Of a DNA stretch of 36,710 bases, positions 8,354 to 17,060 are shown one piece after another. The DNA is from Coriobacteriia bacterium (GTDB lineage Bacteria > Actinomycetota > Coriobacteriia > Anaerosomatales > Anaerosomataceae), in NCBI GenBank assembly GCA_016926975.1, contig JAFGNP010000062.1, positions 1 to 36,710 of the forward strand, read 5' to 3'. The notes beneath the pieces were generated by a model. The model did no database searches. It was given only the letters and a program-made list of their open reading frames with translations, and was not told where the DNA came from. Numbering within the stretch: position 1 is the first letter of the stretch; the number at the start of each line of letters is the position of its first letter. The position numbers and the translations under genes were made by a program.

Positions 8354-9862
8354 CTAGTGGAAGAACGTCTCGGCGGCCATTCGGGCAAGCGCGACCGGCA
8401 TGCCAGGCGCCGCGGCTGCCAGTCCGAGCGCTGCGGTGATGACGGTCGACACGATGAGGGGCACCAGCATCGAGGCTGGCGCCTCTCGGCCTTCGATCGA
8501 GATCCGGTCCTCGGATGTCAGCACCGGATCCCGGAAGTACATGCGGTAGCCCACGGGCAGCAGGTAGATGGCGGCCATAAGCGCACCACCGAGCAGCACT
8601 GCGAGAAGCGCGGGATTTCCGGTGTCGAGCATGCCGAGGCCCAGATACCACTTGCTCACGAAGCCCGAGAGCGGTGGTGTGCCTATCATGCCGAGTGCGG
8701 CAATGGTGAATGCTGCCGCAGTGATCGGCATTCGCTTGGCAGCGCCGTCGAGCTGGCTGACGCGCCGTACGCCAAGGCGCTTGATGAACAGGCCCGCGCA
8801 GAGGAACAGGGCCCCCTTCATGAACGCATGGTTCGTGATGTGGACGAGAGCGCCCACGGTCGATTCGATGCCCAGTAGCGATATCCCGAGCGTGACGTAG
8901 GCCATCTGGCTGATCGTGGAATAGGCCAGCCGCCGCTTCAGGTCGTCCTGGTTGACGGCAAGTATCGCAGCGAAGATCACGGTGAAGCTTGCGATCCAGG
9001 TGAGGTAGTGCAGGACGTGCATCTCCTGGAGTAGCTCCACACCGAACACCTGGAACATGACGCGCATCATGCCGAAAGTGCCGACGGCCACCATGACGCC
9101 CGACAGAACCGCCGAGAACGGTGCAGGAGCCGCAGGGTGCGCATCGGGCACCCACCCGTGGAGCGGCATGAGTGCAGCCTTGACTCCGAAGCCCGTGAGG
9201 AAGCAACACAGGATCGTGAGCAGCCATGCGGTGTCCATCTCTGCGGTCAGTATCCCGCCCTGGGTCAGCGTCTGGTCGCCCGCTAGCGAGAAGGTGAGCA
9301 CGATGCCCAGCAGGACCAGAGTCCCACCGACGAGTATGTAGATGATGTACTTCGTGCCGGCAGCCATCGCCTCGGGGGTCTCTTCGTGGACCACCAGAGG
9401 GTAGGTGAGGATGCTGAACAGCTCGTAGAAGATGAGGAACGTGAGCAGGTTGCCCGCGTAGGCTACGCCCATAGTCCACCCGAGGCACAGCATGAAGAAG
9501 CTGTAGTAGCGCGTGGGGCGATGGCCGTCGGCCATGTACCCCCAGGAGTACACGAGTCCCAGCAGCCACAACACAGCCACGGTGGCGCCGAAAAGAGCGC
9601 CCATCGCGTCAACACGGAAGAACATCCAGATCTGAGGTGTGAGCTGCAGCAGATGCACTTCATAGACAGCTCCGTCGGCTGCTCTGGCCGCAAGCCAGAG
9701 AGCCATCCCCGCCACTGTGGCGCACACTGCGGCAAGTCCTATGTCTCGTGCGCGCATTGAAATCCGTTGAAGCGGAACGGTCAGGACTGCTCCGATGATC
9801 GGTAGCAGGAAGAGAAGCGGCGGGAGGATCGAACGAGTCGCGTCGGTGCTCACATCAACCAC
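8354..9862 (-). CDS. NuoM/MnhD-type antiporter-like subunit (D2)
   Basis: 'GFGVKAALMPLHGWVPDAHPAAPAPFSAVLSGVMVAVGTFGMMRVM'; 'HITNHAFMKGALFLCAG'. Confidence 0.85.
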   Translation of the reverse strand: MVDVSTDATRSILPPLLFLLPIIGAVLTVPLQRISMRARDIGLAAVCATVAGMALWLAARAADGAVYEVHLLQLTPQIWMFFRVDAMGALFGATVAVLWLLGLVYSWGYMADGHRPTRYYSFFMLCLGWTMGVAYAGNLLTFLIFYELFSILTYPLVVHEETPEAMAAGTKYIIYILVGGTLVLLGIVLTFSLAGDQTLTQGGILTAEMDTAWLLTILCCFLTGFGVKAALMPLHGWVPDAHPAAPAPFSAVLSGVMVAVGTFGMMRVMFQVFGVELLQEMHVLHYLTWIASFTVIFAAILAVNQDDLKRRLAYSTISQMAYVTLGISLLGIESTVGALVHITNHAFMKGALFLCAGLFIKRLGVRRVSQLDGAAKRMPITAAAFTIAALGMIGTPPLSGFVSKWYLGLGMLDTGNPALLAVLLGGALMAAIYLLPVGYRMYFRDPVLTSEDRISIEGREAPASMLVPLIVSTVITAALGLAAAAPGMPVALARMAAETFFH

Positions 9863-11340
9863 CCCTGCATTCCGAAGACGTACTTGACCGCTGCCTGGGC
9901 AATCGACAGCGGCATGCCGGGCACGGAGGTCGTGCTTCCGAGGAAGATAACGTATGTAGCTCCAGCGAGTGTCGGTAGCAGCAGCGTCCAGTGCGCCTCA
10001 TGCACGTCGACCTGGGTGCCCTCGGGCGCCTTGAAGAAAGCGATATACACGACGGGCAGCCAGTAGGCGGCGTTCAGAAGCGAGCTGAGTAGCATGACGA
10101 CCACGTACCACCAGGCGCCCGTTTCGAGCGCGCCGAGAGATAGATACCACTTGCTGACGAAGCCGGCGAACAGGGGTAGGCCGATGAAACTGAGTGCCGC
10201 CACGGTGAATGCGCCCATCGTGTAAGGCATGCGATACCCAATTCCGGCGAGTTCGTGGATGTTCGTCTTGCCGGTGGTTCGCTGGATAGCTCCCGCAACG
10301 AAGAACATGGTGATCTTCGCGAAGGCCTGGTTGGCTATGTGAGCGATCGCGGCCATGGCGGCCATCGGCGTGAGGAGCGACGCGCCCAGAACGATGTAGG
10401 AGAGCTGGCTCACGGTCGAGAATGCGAGCCTACGTTTGAAGTTGTCCTGGAAGATGGCAATGAGAGATGCAGTCAGGATCGTGAACGCCGCGAGTGCGGC
10501 AAGCCAGTTGCAGAGCCCCAGTTCTCTTAGTAGCTCAACTCCGAACACGTTGTATATGACGCGCAGTATGCCGAATGCGCCAACCTTCACAACGGCGACC
10601 GCGTGCAGCAGTGCGCTCACCGGAGTCGGCGCCACCATGGCGCTCGGCAACCAGCCGTGCAGCGGCATTATCGCCGCCTTCACGCCGAATCCGGCGATCA
10701 GGCAAGCGAACAGCGCTGCGAGCAGGGTGGGATCGGCATCATGCGGCAGAATCCCCGGCATGCTGAGTGTCATAGTGCCGGCGAGTTGGTAGGTCAGAAG
10801 CGACCCGATCAGGACGAAAGCGCCCCCGGTCAGGGTGTAAGTCAGGTACTTGCGCCCTGCCTTCATGGCCTCGGGGGTCTCGTCATGTATCACGAGTGGG
10901 TACGTGCAGATGGTCAACGTCTCGTAGAACAGGAACATCGTGAGCAGGTTCTCGGCGAACGCCACACCTACTGTCGTTGATACGCACAGCGCGAAGAAGC
11001 CGAAGAACCGTCGCCGGTTAGGTTCGCGCTCCATGTAGCCGATCGCGTAGATGGAGGTGAAGAGCCACAGTGTGGCAGAGACCACGGAGAAGAACATCCC
11101 GAGTGCATCGGCCCTGAATGCGATGCCTACGTCAGGGGTGAACTGAACGAGGTCGAAGGTGTAAACGATGCCCTTGAGCGAACCCGGAAGCATCGACATG
11201 ACGAGCACAAGCTTCGCCAGCGCCGCCGACAGGGTCCAGAAGCGTCGCCAGAACGTGTGGTCAGCTGCAGCGAACACGAGTGCCGCACACAGTAGCGAGA
11301 TCGCGGGGGCAAGGGCGGCACGTGCGTCAACTACTTCCAT
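9850..11340 (-). CDS. NuoM/MnhD-type antiporter-like subunit (D1)
   Basis: 'GFGVKAAIMPLHGWLPSAMVAPTPVSALLHAVAVVKVGAFGILRVI'; 'HIANQAFAKITMFFVAG'; overlaps the D2 start by 13 bp. Confidence 0.85.
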   Translation of the reverse strand: MEVVDARAALAPAISLLCAALVFAAADHTFWRRFWTLSAALAKLVLVMSMLPGSLKGIVYTFDLVQFTPDVGIAFRADALGMFFSVVSATLWLFTSIYAIGYMEREPNRRRFFGFFALCVSTTVGVAFAENLLTMFLFYETLTICTYPLVIHDETPEAMKAGRKYLTYTLTGGAFVLIGSLLTYQLAGTMTLSMPGILPHDADPTLLAALFACLIAGFGVKAAIMPLHGWLPSAMVAPTPVSALLHAVAVVKVGAFGILRVIYNVFGVELLRELGLCNWLAALAAFTILTASLIAIFQDNFKRRLAFSTVSQLSYIVLGASLLTPMAAMAAIAHIANQAFAKITMFFVAGAIQRTTGKTNIHELAGIGYRMPYTMGAFTVAALSFIGLPLFAGFVSKWYLSLGALETGAWWYVVVMLLSSLLNAAYWLPVVYIAFFKAPEGTQVDVHEAHWTLLLPTLAGATYVIFLGSTTSVPGMPLSIAQAAVKYVFGMQGWLM

Positions 11341-12831
11341 CTAGCCACCTCCGAGCGGCAAGAGCAGCCTGTTCACCGCTGGCTCGATGAAGCTCAGCGG
11401 GACACGGCCTAGGAGGCCCATGACCAGGCAGAGTGTCGCGAGCAGAAGAACAGGCACTAGCATGCTGGCCGGCGCCTCCCTGACTTGCAGGATCGATGGG
11501 TCTCCCGGCGGCCTGAAGTAGAACGCGTTCACCATCCGGATGTAGTAGATGAAGATGAACAGTGCTCCGAATACCAGGGCGAACGCGAAGAACGGATGTC
11601 CGGCCTGCATGGCGCCGAGAGCGATGAACCACTTGCACAGGAAGCCCGCGGTAGGAGGGATTCCCACGATGGAGATCGCTCCGATCGACATCGCGGCGGC
11701 GGTGAAAGGCATGGAGCGTCCGACTCCCGCGAGTTCGGACAGGGTGCGCTTTCCGGTCTGGTGTATCAACGCGCCCGCTCCGAGGAAGAGCGTCGCCTTG
11801 ATGAGTGCGTGGTTGAAGACGTGGATGCTCGCGCCCATGACGCCGTAGGTCGACGCCAGCCCCAGCCCCATCACGATGTAGCCGATGTTGGAGATGGTCG
11901 AATATGCAAGCATCATCTTGATGTCGTCCTGGAAGACGGCGAAGAAGGCGCCCATGACGATCGATAGCGCTCCGAGCCACATCAGCACCATGTTCAAGCC
12001 GCTCATGTCGATCGCGCCCGAGCCGTACGCTATCTGGTAGACGCGCAGCATTCCGATAATGCCGACCTTGACCACAAGCCCGGACAGCACGGCGCTGACA
12101 GGACTCGGGGCGATGGCGTGCGCATCGGGCAGCCAGATGTGAAGCGGGAATATGGCGGCCTTGACCATGAACCCGAGTGTCATGGAGCCGAATGCCACCG
12201 CTATCGGAGCTCGAGGGGCACCGGCAAGGCGCGATGTCACGTCGGCCATGTTCAGGCTTCCGGTGAGCGCGTAGAGGATGCCGATGGACATCAGGACCAT
12301 CAGCGAAGAGACGGCACCCATCACGAGGTACTTGAACGCCGCCATCTCGGCGATACGCTCACCGCTGATAGCCACCAGCGCGTAGCCGGACAGGGACAGG
12401 ATCTCCATAAAGACGAACAGGTTGAAGAGGTCGCCGGTGACCGTGAAGCCGATCATGCCCACCAGGTTGAGGAGCAGCAGCGTGTAGTAGTAGGGGATCC
12501 GCGGTTCGGCGATCGCGTGGGTCACGTAGTGCCTGGAGAAGATGATGGCCAGCGTGCCGAGAAGGCAGATGATCGCGATGGCCGCGCTGAACTCGTCGAA
12601 CCTCAGCTCGATGCCGTAAGGCGCGATCCATCCGCCGATCACGTAGGAGAAGGGGCCCTCCTGGTACACACGCATGATGAGCAGCGAAGCCATCGCGCTG
12701 GTGACGAGCATGATGGCCAGCGCCCACCAGTGCGCCACCGACTTGTGCGATCGAGAGACCGCCGGAGTCAGCACCGCGCCTGTGAGCGGCAGTGCGATCA
12801 ATAACGCCAGCAGTGGAGGCCAGGACATCAT
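11341..12831 (-). CDS. mnhD: MnhD/MrpD-type cation antiporter subunit D
   Basis: 'LGFMVKAAIFPLHIWLPDAHAIAPSPVSAVLSGLVVKVGIIGMLRVY'; lies directly after the MnhC gene, as in Mrp operons. Confidence 0.85.
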   Translation of the reverse strand: MMSWPPLLALLIALPLTGAVLTPAVSRSHKSVAHWWALAIMLVTSAMASLLIMRVYQEGPFSYVIGGWIAPYGIELRFDEFSAAIAIICLLGTLAIIFSRHYVTHAIAEPRIPYYYTLLLLNLVGMIGFTVTGDLFNLFVFMEILSLSGYALVAISGERIAEMAAFKYLVMGAVSSLMVLMSIGILYALTGSLNMADVTSRLAGAPRAPIAVAFGSMTLGFMVKAAIFPLHIWLPDAHAIAPSPVSAVLSGLVVKVGIIGMLRVYQIAYGSGAIDMSGLNMVLMWLGALSIVMGAFFAVFQDDIKMMLAYSTISNIGYIVMGLGLASTYGVMGASIHVFNHALIKATLFLGAGALIHQTGKRTLSELAGVGRSMPFTAAAMSIGAISIVGIPPTAGFLCKWFIALGAMQAGHPFFAFALVFGALFIFIYYIRMVNAFYFRPPGDPSILQVREAPASMLVPVLLLATLCLVMGLLGRVPLSFIEPAVNRLLLPLGGG

Positions 12832-12832
12832 G

Positions 12833-13186
12833 TCAGTCGAGCCCCCTGAGTTCGTCGGCCTCGATCGTGCCGCACTGCTTCCAGATGCGGATGATGAGGC
12901 TCAGGGCGAGGGCAGTCGTGCTCAGCGCGACGACGATGCCGGTAAGGATGAGAGCTTGCGGCAGAGGGTTCACGAAAGGAGGCTCGGCCCCCGGCCCCAT
13001 GATCGGTGCGTCCCCGCCTTCAACCGTCCCCAACGCGACTATGAACGCGAAGACCGATGTCTCCATTATGTTGAGGCCCATGAACTTCTTGATGAGGTTG
13101 CTCTTCGTGATGACGATGTACAGCCCGATGCAGAACAGGATCACCGCTGCGGCGTAGTCGAGGTTCTGCCACAAGGCCGAGATCAT
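12833..13186 (-). CDS. mnhC: MnhC/MrpC (NuoK-like) subunit
   Basis: 'AAVILFCIGLYIVITKSNLIKKFMGLNIMETSVFAFIVALG...LPQALILTGIVVALSTTALALSLIIRIW' is NuoK-like. Confidence 0.85.
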   Translation of the reverse strand: MISALWQNLDYAAAVILFCIGLYIVITKSNLIKKFMGLNIMETSVFAFIVALGTVEGGDAPIMGPGAEPPFVNPLPQALILTGIVVALSTTALALSLIIRIWKQCGTIEADELRGLD

Positions 13187-13902
13187 CGGTCTGCCCCCAT
13201 CGCACGGAATATTCGCACTATGACGCTGGCACCGCCGACGCCGATCCCTATCTCGGTCACCGTGAGAAGGACAACGCCAAGCCAGCGCAGCGCCTCGTCG
13301 CGCGGGTAGGCGAGATAGTCGCCGAACAGGACCAGGCCAATCAGTCCGACGATGCAGAATGCGATGGGGGCAGCCGCCTGCAGAATGTGCTCGGGTTTTC
13401 GAGGCAGGAGCGTCTCTGCACCGGACTCGCTCATGACGAGCATGAGGGCGATGATCAGTGCGCCCGCGATGGTGCCGCCTTGGAAGCCCCCACCCGGCGT
13501 GACGTGTCCGTTGAGTACGACGTATACAGCGAACAGGGCGATGAACGGCGCCAGCACTCGTACGATGAACTTCACGACGATGCTGACCGGGATCTTCTCT
13601 GCAGTCTCGACGGGTTGCTTGGGCCTGTTTTTTTCGTCGAGCAGAACAACCGCGAGTACGGCTGCCATCGACGTGAAGATGACGGTGACCTCGCCTTGAG
13701 TGTCGAAGCCGCGGTAGTTGAGGATGACGCCGGTGACTATGTTCTCGGCGCCGGCCTCCTCCTCGCCGTGTTCCAGGTAGTACGAGGAGACGTGCGTGTA
13801 GGCAGGGGTCTCCGGCGAACCGTGCGGCGGGAGCTCGGCCATCGCCAGCATGAGCGGGACGGCCGCGATGACCAGCAGCGCCGCGACGAGCGCCCGCCGC
13901 AT
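13183..13902 (-). CDS. mnhB: MnhB/MrpB-type subunit with N-terminal MbhE-like region
   Basis: 'GFDTQGEVTVIFTSMAAVLAVVLL...IVRVLAPFIALFAVYVVLNGHVTPGGGFQGGTIAGALIIALML' is MnhB-like; ATG placed at 13902 (the ORF track extends to 14346). Confidence 0.85.
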   Translation of the reverse strand: MRRALVAALLVIAAVPLMLAMAELPPHGSPETPAYTHVSSYYLEHGEEEAGAENIVTGVILNYRGFDTQGEVTVIFTSMAAVLAVVLLDEKNRPKQPVETAEKIPVSIVVKFIVRVLAPFIALFAVYVVLNGHVTPGGGFQGGTIAGALIIALMLVMSESGAETLLPRKPEHILQAAAPIAFCIVGLIGLVLFGDYLAYPRDEALRWLGVVLLTVTEIGIGVGGASVIVRIFRAMGADR

Positions 13903-14144
13903 CACTGTTCTCGCCTCGTCGTTCGGCCGATGGTGATCAGGAACAGGACTGTGGTCACGCCGGCACCGACCGCAGCTTCTGTCATGGCGACATCCGGCGC
14001 GCCGCGATGGAGCCACAGGAGGCACATGGTGAGGCTGTAGCTGGAGAAGACCACTGCGGCGGCAAGGAGGTCCTTGAGGCGAAGCACTGCGAGTGAGCAT
14101 GCGATGAGCAGCCCGATGAGGACTATGTCGAAAGCGGTGCTCAC
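13902..14144 (-). CDS. DUF4040 / MbhD-like small membrane subunit
   Basis: From GTG at 14144: 'STAFDIVLIGLLIACSLAVLRLKDLLAAAVVFSSYSLTMCLLWLHRGAPDVAMTEAAVGAGVTTVLFLITIGRT', similar to the internal NuoJ-like part of MrpA. Confidence 0.8.
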   Translation of the reverse strand: MSTAFDIVLIGLLIACSLAVLRLKDLLAAAVVFSSYSLTMCLLWLHRGAPDVAMTEAAVGAGVTTVLFLITIGRTTRREQ

Positions 14145-14467
14145 GCTTGTTCCTGCCGAGCGAACCACGGCTTGAGGCCGGTACGGTATGCCGCACGGGA
14201 CAGGGCGTGCGAAGCTGTTGGGCTCGAGAGCAGCACGAGCGCGGCCAGCAACAGCAGCTTGGGCACGTCGGGCGAGAGGCCGCGCAACAGGGCGAGGGCC
14301 AGGAGGATTGACCCGGCCCCGACGGTGTCGCACTTCGTCGCCGCATGGGTGCGCGTGTAGAAGTCCGGGAAGCGCAGCATGCCTATCGTGCCGACGAAGA
14401 AGAAGAAGACGCCCATGCTGCACAGCACTATGGCCAGGGCATCGCGCATGACTGAGAGCCAGTTCAC
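14141..14467 (-). CDS. mnhG: MnhG/MrpG subunit
   Basis: 'VGTIGMLRFPDFYTRTHAATKCDTVGAGSILLALAL' is the MnhG signature; GTG at 14467 or ATG at 14449. Confidence 0.85.
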   Translation of the reverse strand: MNWLSVMRDALAIVLCSMGVFFFFVGTIGMLRFPDFYTRTHAATKCDTVGAGSILLALALLRGLSPDVPKLLLLAALVLLSSPTASHALSRAAYRTGLKPWFARQEQA

Positions 14468-14739
14468 GACCAGTCGCCTCTCAGACGTCCGGTCTCCATG
14501 AAGCGACCGGCCGCTATGGTCACGACGAAGTTGAGCAGCCCGTACACCAGTGCGACATCGACGAACAGGCTCCTCTCGAACACGAATGCCAGCAGTGCAA
14601 GAACAACCAGCGTCTTGGTCCCCATCACGTTTATCGCAAGCATTCTGTCCGCGACAGTCGGACCCAGATATGCGCGTGCGAGGCATAGGAAGGCGTTCAC
14701 AAGCAGGAGAATGGCGATGGCCCAGAGGAAGGTGGTCAC
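14464..14739 (-). CDS. mnhF: MnhF/MrpF subunit
   Basis: 'CLARAYLGPTVADRMLAINVMGTKTLVVLALLAFVFERSLFVDVALVYGLLNFVVTIAAGRFME'. Confidence 0.85.
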   Translation of the reverse strand: MTTFLWAIAILLLVNAFLCLARAYLGPTVADRMLAINVMGTKTLVVLALLAFVFERSLFVDVALVYGLLNFVVTIAAGRFMETGRLRGDWS

Positions 14740-14748
14740 AGCAGGCCT

Positions 14749-15222
14749 CTATCCATCGAACGTTCCGGAGACCCGATGTTCGAGGTCTCCGCTAGAAATG
14801 CTGTCCGAGAATGACTGGTGGAGGCAGTGGATAACGTAGGTATCCTCCGAGACATCGATGGTGATGGTCCCGGGAGTCAGAGTGATTGAGTTGGCGAACG
14901 CCACGCGTGCGGTGTCCCGTTCGAAGTGGACCCGGTGAGTATGAAGCTTGGGTTCGATGGTGAGTCTCGGGTTGAGGACCCACTCGGCCACGTACAGGGC
15001 GGCGACCACTATCTCCTTAAGGAGCCAGACGAAGTACCGTGGAAAGCGCAACCACGCCCAGCCTGACAGAGGCTCTGGTTCGCCGGCCCATAGCGCGCGG
15101 TCCGCCCAGTAGGCGATGGCGGCTGAGAAGATCAGACCCAGCAGCAGGTCGAAGGGCTTGATGGAGCCGATTATCGCAAGCCAGAACACGAACATCACAG
15201 CGACCGAGAGTACGCGTCTCAT
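14749..15222 (-). CDS. mnhE: MnhE/MrpE subunit
   Basis: 'YFVWLLKEIVVAALYVAEWVLNPRLTIEPKLHTHRVHFERDTARVAFANSITLTPGTITIDVSEDTYVIHCL'. Confidence 0.85.
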   Translation of the reverse strand: MRRVLSVAVMFVFWLAIIGSIKPFDLLLGLIFSAAIAYWADRALWAGEPEPLSGWAWLRFPRYFVWLLKEIVVAALYVAEWVLNPRLTIEPKLHTHRVHFERDTARVAFANSITLTPGTITIDVSEDTYVIHCLHQSFSDSISSGDLEHRVSGTFDG

Positions 15223-16136
15223 GATGCTTCTCCGGCAGCTTCGCCTCGAGCACTTGAGGAAGCGGCTTCCGGCAGTCGCTGCCGAACCAGGCCGAGCATG
15301 TCGTTGGCCTTGCGCGCTTCAGCAGGATAACTCGTGCTGGCAGTCGATGTGACGCAGGCCGTCACGGGCTCCAGTGCGTCGCCCTCGAACTCGGCTTCAC
15401 GGGTAGTGCGCATGAGCCGAGCGGCGACTGCAGCGGCATCAGAAACACTGGCGTTCGGCAGAACGACAGCCAGCGTGGTTGGCGCAAGCCTTCCTACGAT
15501 GTCCGATACCCTGACCGTGAGACGGACTATGTCCGTGAGGTGCCGGAGCATGGACTCGGCCTTGTAGTGACCGAACAGCCGGGTGAACTCGTCGAAGTCC
15601 TCAACGTGGAGCAGCACCAGGCCCAGATCTGTCTCGTAACGCTCAGCGCGGCTTATCTCCTCGTTGAGCCGGGCGATCAGGTGCTCGGCCTTCAGCACTC
15701 CGGTGAGGGGGTCGAAAGACGACGCATGCTCAAGCGCTTCCCGGTGGCTTCGCTGCCGCTTCGACTGGATCCCCACCACCATGCTGCATGCAAGAAAGAC
15801 CGCGAAACCAGTGACAAGCTCGCTCCAGCGGTCGGTGATCATCGGTAGTGGTGCCGATAGGTATAGTGCGCCCAGGGAGATGGCGGTGACCACCAGGCCT
15901 CCGGCCACACCGTAGGCGAGCGCTCCGATAGTGATGGGTACGAGGAAGAGCAGCCATGCGGGCGAGAGCGTGCCCGAAAACATGACGATCGCGGTCACGA
16001 ATCCTGATGTGGCGGCGACGAGCAGGACGCTCCAAAGCGTGAGCCTGGTTTGCGGGATGCTTTGTGAGACGCGTTCCTCGTCGGCGCCAGCGGTCACGTC
16101 ATACATGAGTGACACCCCTTGCTGAAGCCGATACAC
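15219..16136 (-). CDS. membrane-anchored degenerate GGDEF-domain protein
   Basis: Several N-terminal TM segments, then 'FDPLTGVLKAEHLIARLNEEISRAERYETDLGLVLLHVEDFDEFTRLFGHYKAESMLRHLTDIVRLTVRVSDIVGRLAPTTLAVVLPN' (GGDEF fold, signature absent); start may be 16106; ATGA overlap with mnhE. Confidence 0.8.
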   Translation of the reverse strand: MYRLQQGVSLMYDVTAGADEERVSQSIPQTRLTLWSVLLVAATSGFVTAIVMFSGTLSPAWLLFLVPITIGALAYGVAGGLVVTAISLGALYLSAPLPMITDRWSELVTGFAVFLACSMVVGIQSKRQRSHREALEHASSFDPLTGVLKAEHLIARLNEEISRAERYETDLGLVLLHVEDFDEFTRLFGHYKAESMLRHLTDIVRLTVRVSDIVGRLAPTTLAVVLPNASVSDAAAVAARLMRTTREAEFEGDALEPVTACVTSTASTSYPAEARKANDMLGLVRQRLPEAASSSARGEAAGEAS

Positions 16137-16394
16137 CCCCGCGTACGCGCAAGACTCCTCCGAGAGTGCTGCGTTTTGACATCGATACGACCCTCCCAGT
16201 TCGCTAGAAAACGACGATGTCAGAACATATTATGCCACATCCGGCACAACGCAAGACATACGTACAAATCGCAGGCGGCTTCGTGTAATGGATGGCGAAG
16301 GGGGGTCCTTGGGACACGTTTCGAACCCGGCAGTATAGTGGAGGTCGCGTTTCAAAGAGCGTCTTGTCGAGAAAGGTCAGGCGAAGTACCTGCT

Positions 16395-17060
16395 ATGGGT
16401 GGCGAGAATCAGAGCGAGCACGGCCACGCTTACTCCCTGGGAGAAGAGATCGCCAACGCCATCACCCACGGCGTAGGTGCGCTTCTCAGCGTTGTCGCGC
16501 TGACACTGCTTGTGGTGGTGGCCGCCCTATGGGGTGACGCCTGGCATCTGGCCAGCGCGATCGTGTACGGGCTGACGATGTTCCTGCTGTACATGGCATC
16601 CACCCTATACCATGCGATCACGCATCCCACGGCCAGGCGGGTGTTCAAGATCATCGACCATGCCGGGATCTATCTGCTTATCGCCGGTACGTACACTCCG
16701 TTCACGCTGGTCACCATCCGCGAGGACGGCGGCTGGTGGCTGTTCGCCGTCGTTTGGTCTCTTGCGGCTGCGGGCATCGCGTTCGAGGCCTTCTGGGTCG
16801 ACAGGCCCAAGTGGGTCTCGGCGATCGTCTATCTCGGCATGGGGTGGCTAGCTGTCTTTGCGATCAAGCCCATCGCCGCGAATCTCGAGCGTGTCGGCGT
16901 GTGGCTTCTCGTAGGCGGAGGGCTGGCTTACACGCTCGGGACGATCTTCTACGTTCTCAAGCGCGTGAAGTTCATGCACGCTGTGTGGCACCTGTGGGTA
17001 CTCGCGGGCAGCGCACTTCATTTCGTTGCCGTGATGTTCTACGTGTTTCCCAGAGGCTGA
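16395..17060 (+). CDS. hemolysin III / PAQR-family membrane protein
   Basis: 'SLGEEIANAITHGVGALLSVVALTLL', 'ASTLYHAITHPTARRVFKIIDHAGIYLLIAGTYTPFTL', 'VWHLWVLAGSALHFVAVMFYV'; ATG at 16395. Confidence 0.9.
   Translation: MGGENQSEHGHAYSLGEEIANAITHGVGALLSVVALTLLVVVAALWGDAWHLASAIVYGLTMFLLYMASTLYHAITHPTARRVFKIIDHAGIYLLIAGTYTPFTLVTIREDGGWWLFAVVWSLAAAGIAFEAFWVDRPKWVSAIVYLGMGWLAVFAIKPIAANLERVGVWLLVGGGLAYTLGTIFYVLKRVKFMHAVWHLWVLAGSALHFVAVMFYVFPRG

Noticed and set aside
5796-15222. Complex I (nuo) operon
   Set aside because: No NuoA/B/C/D/H/I subunits; presence of MnhB/E/F/G points to Mrp/Mbh-type instead.
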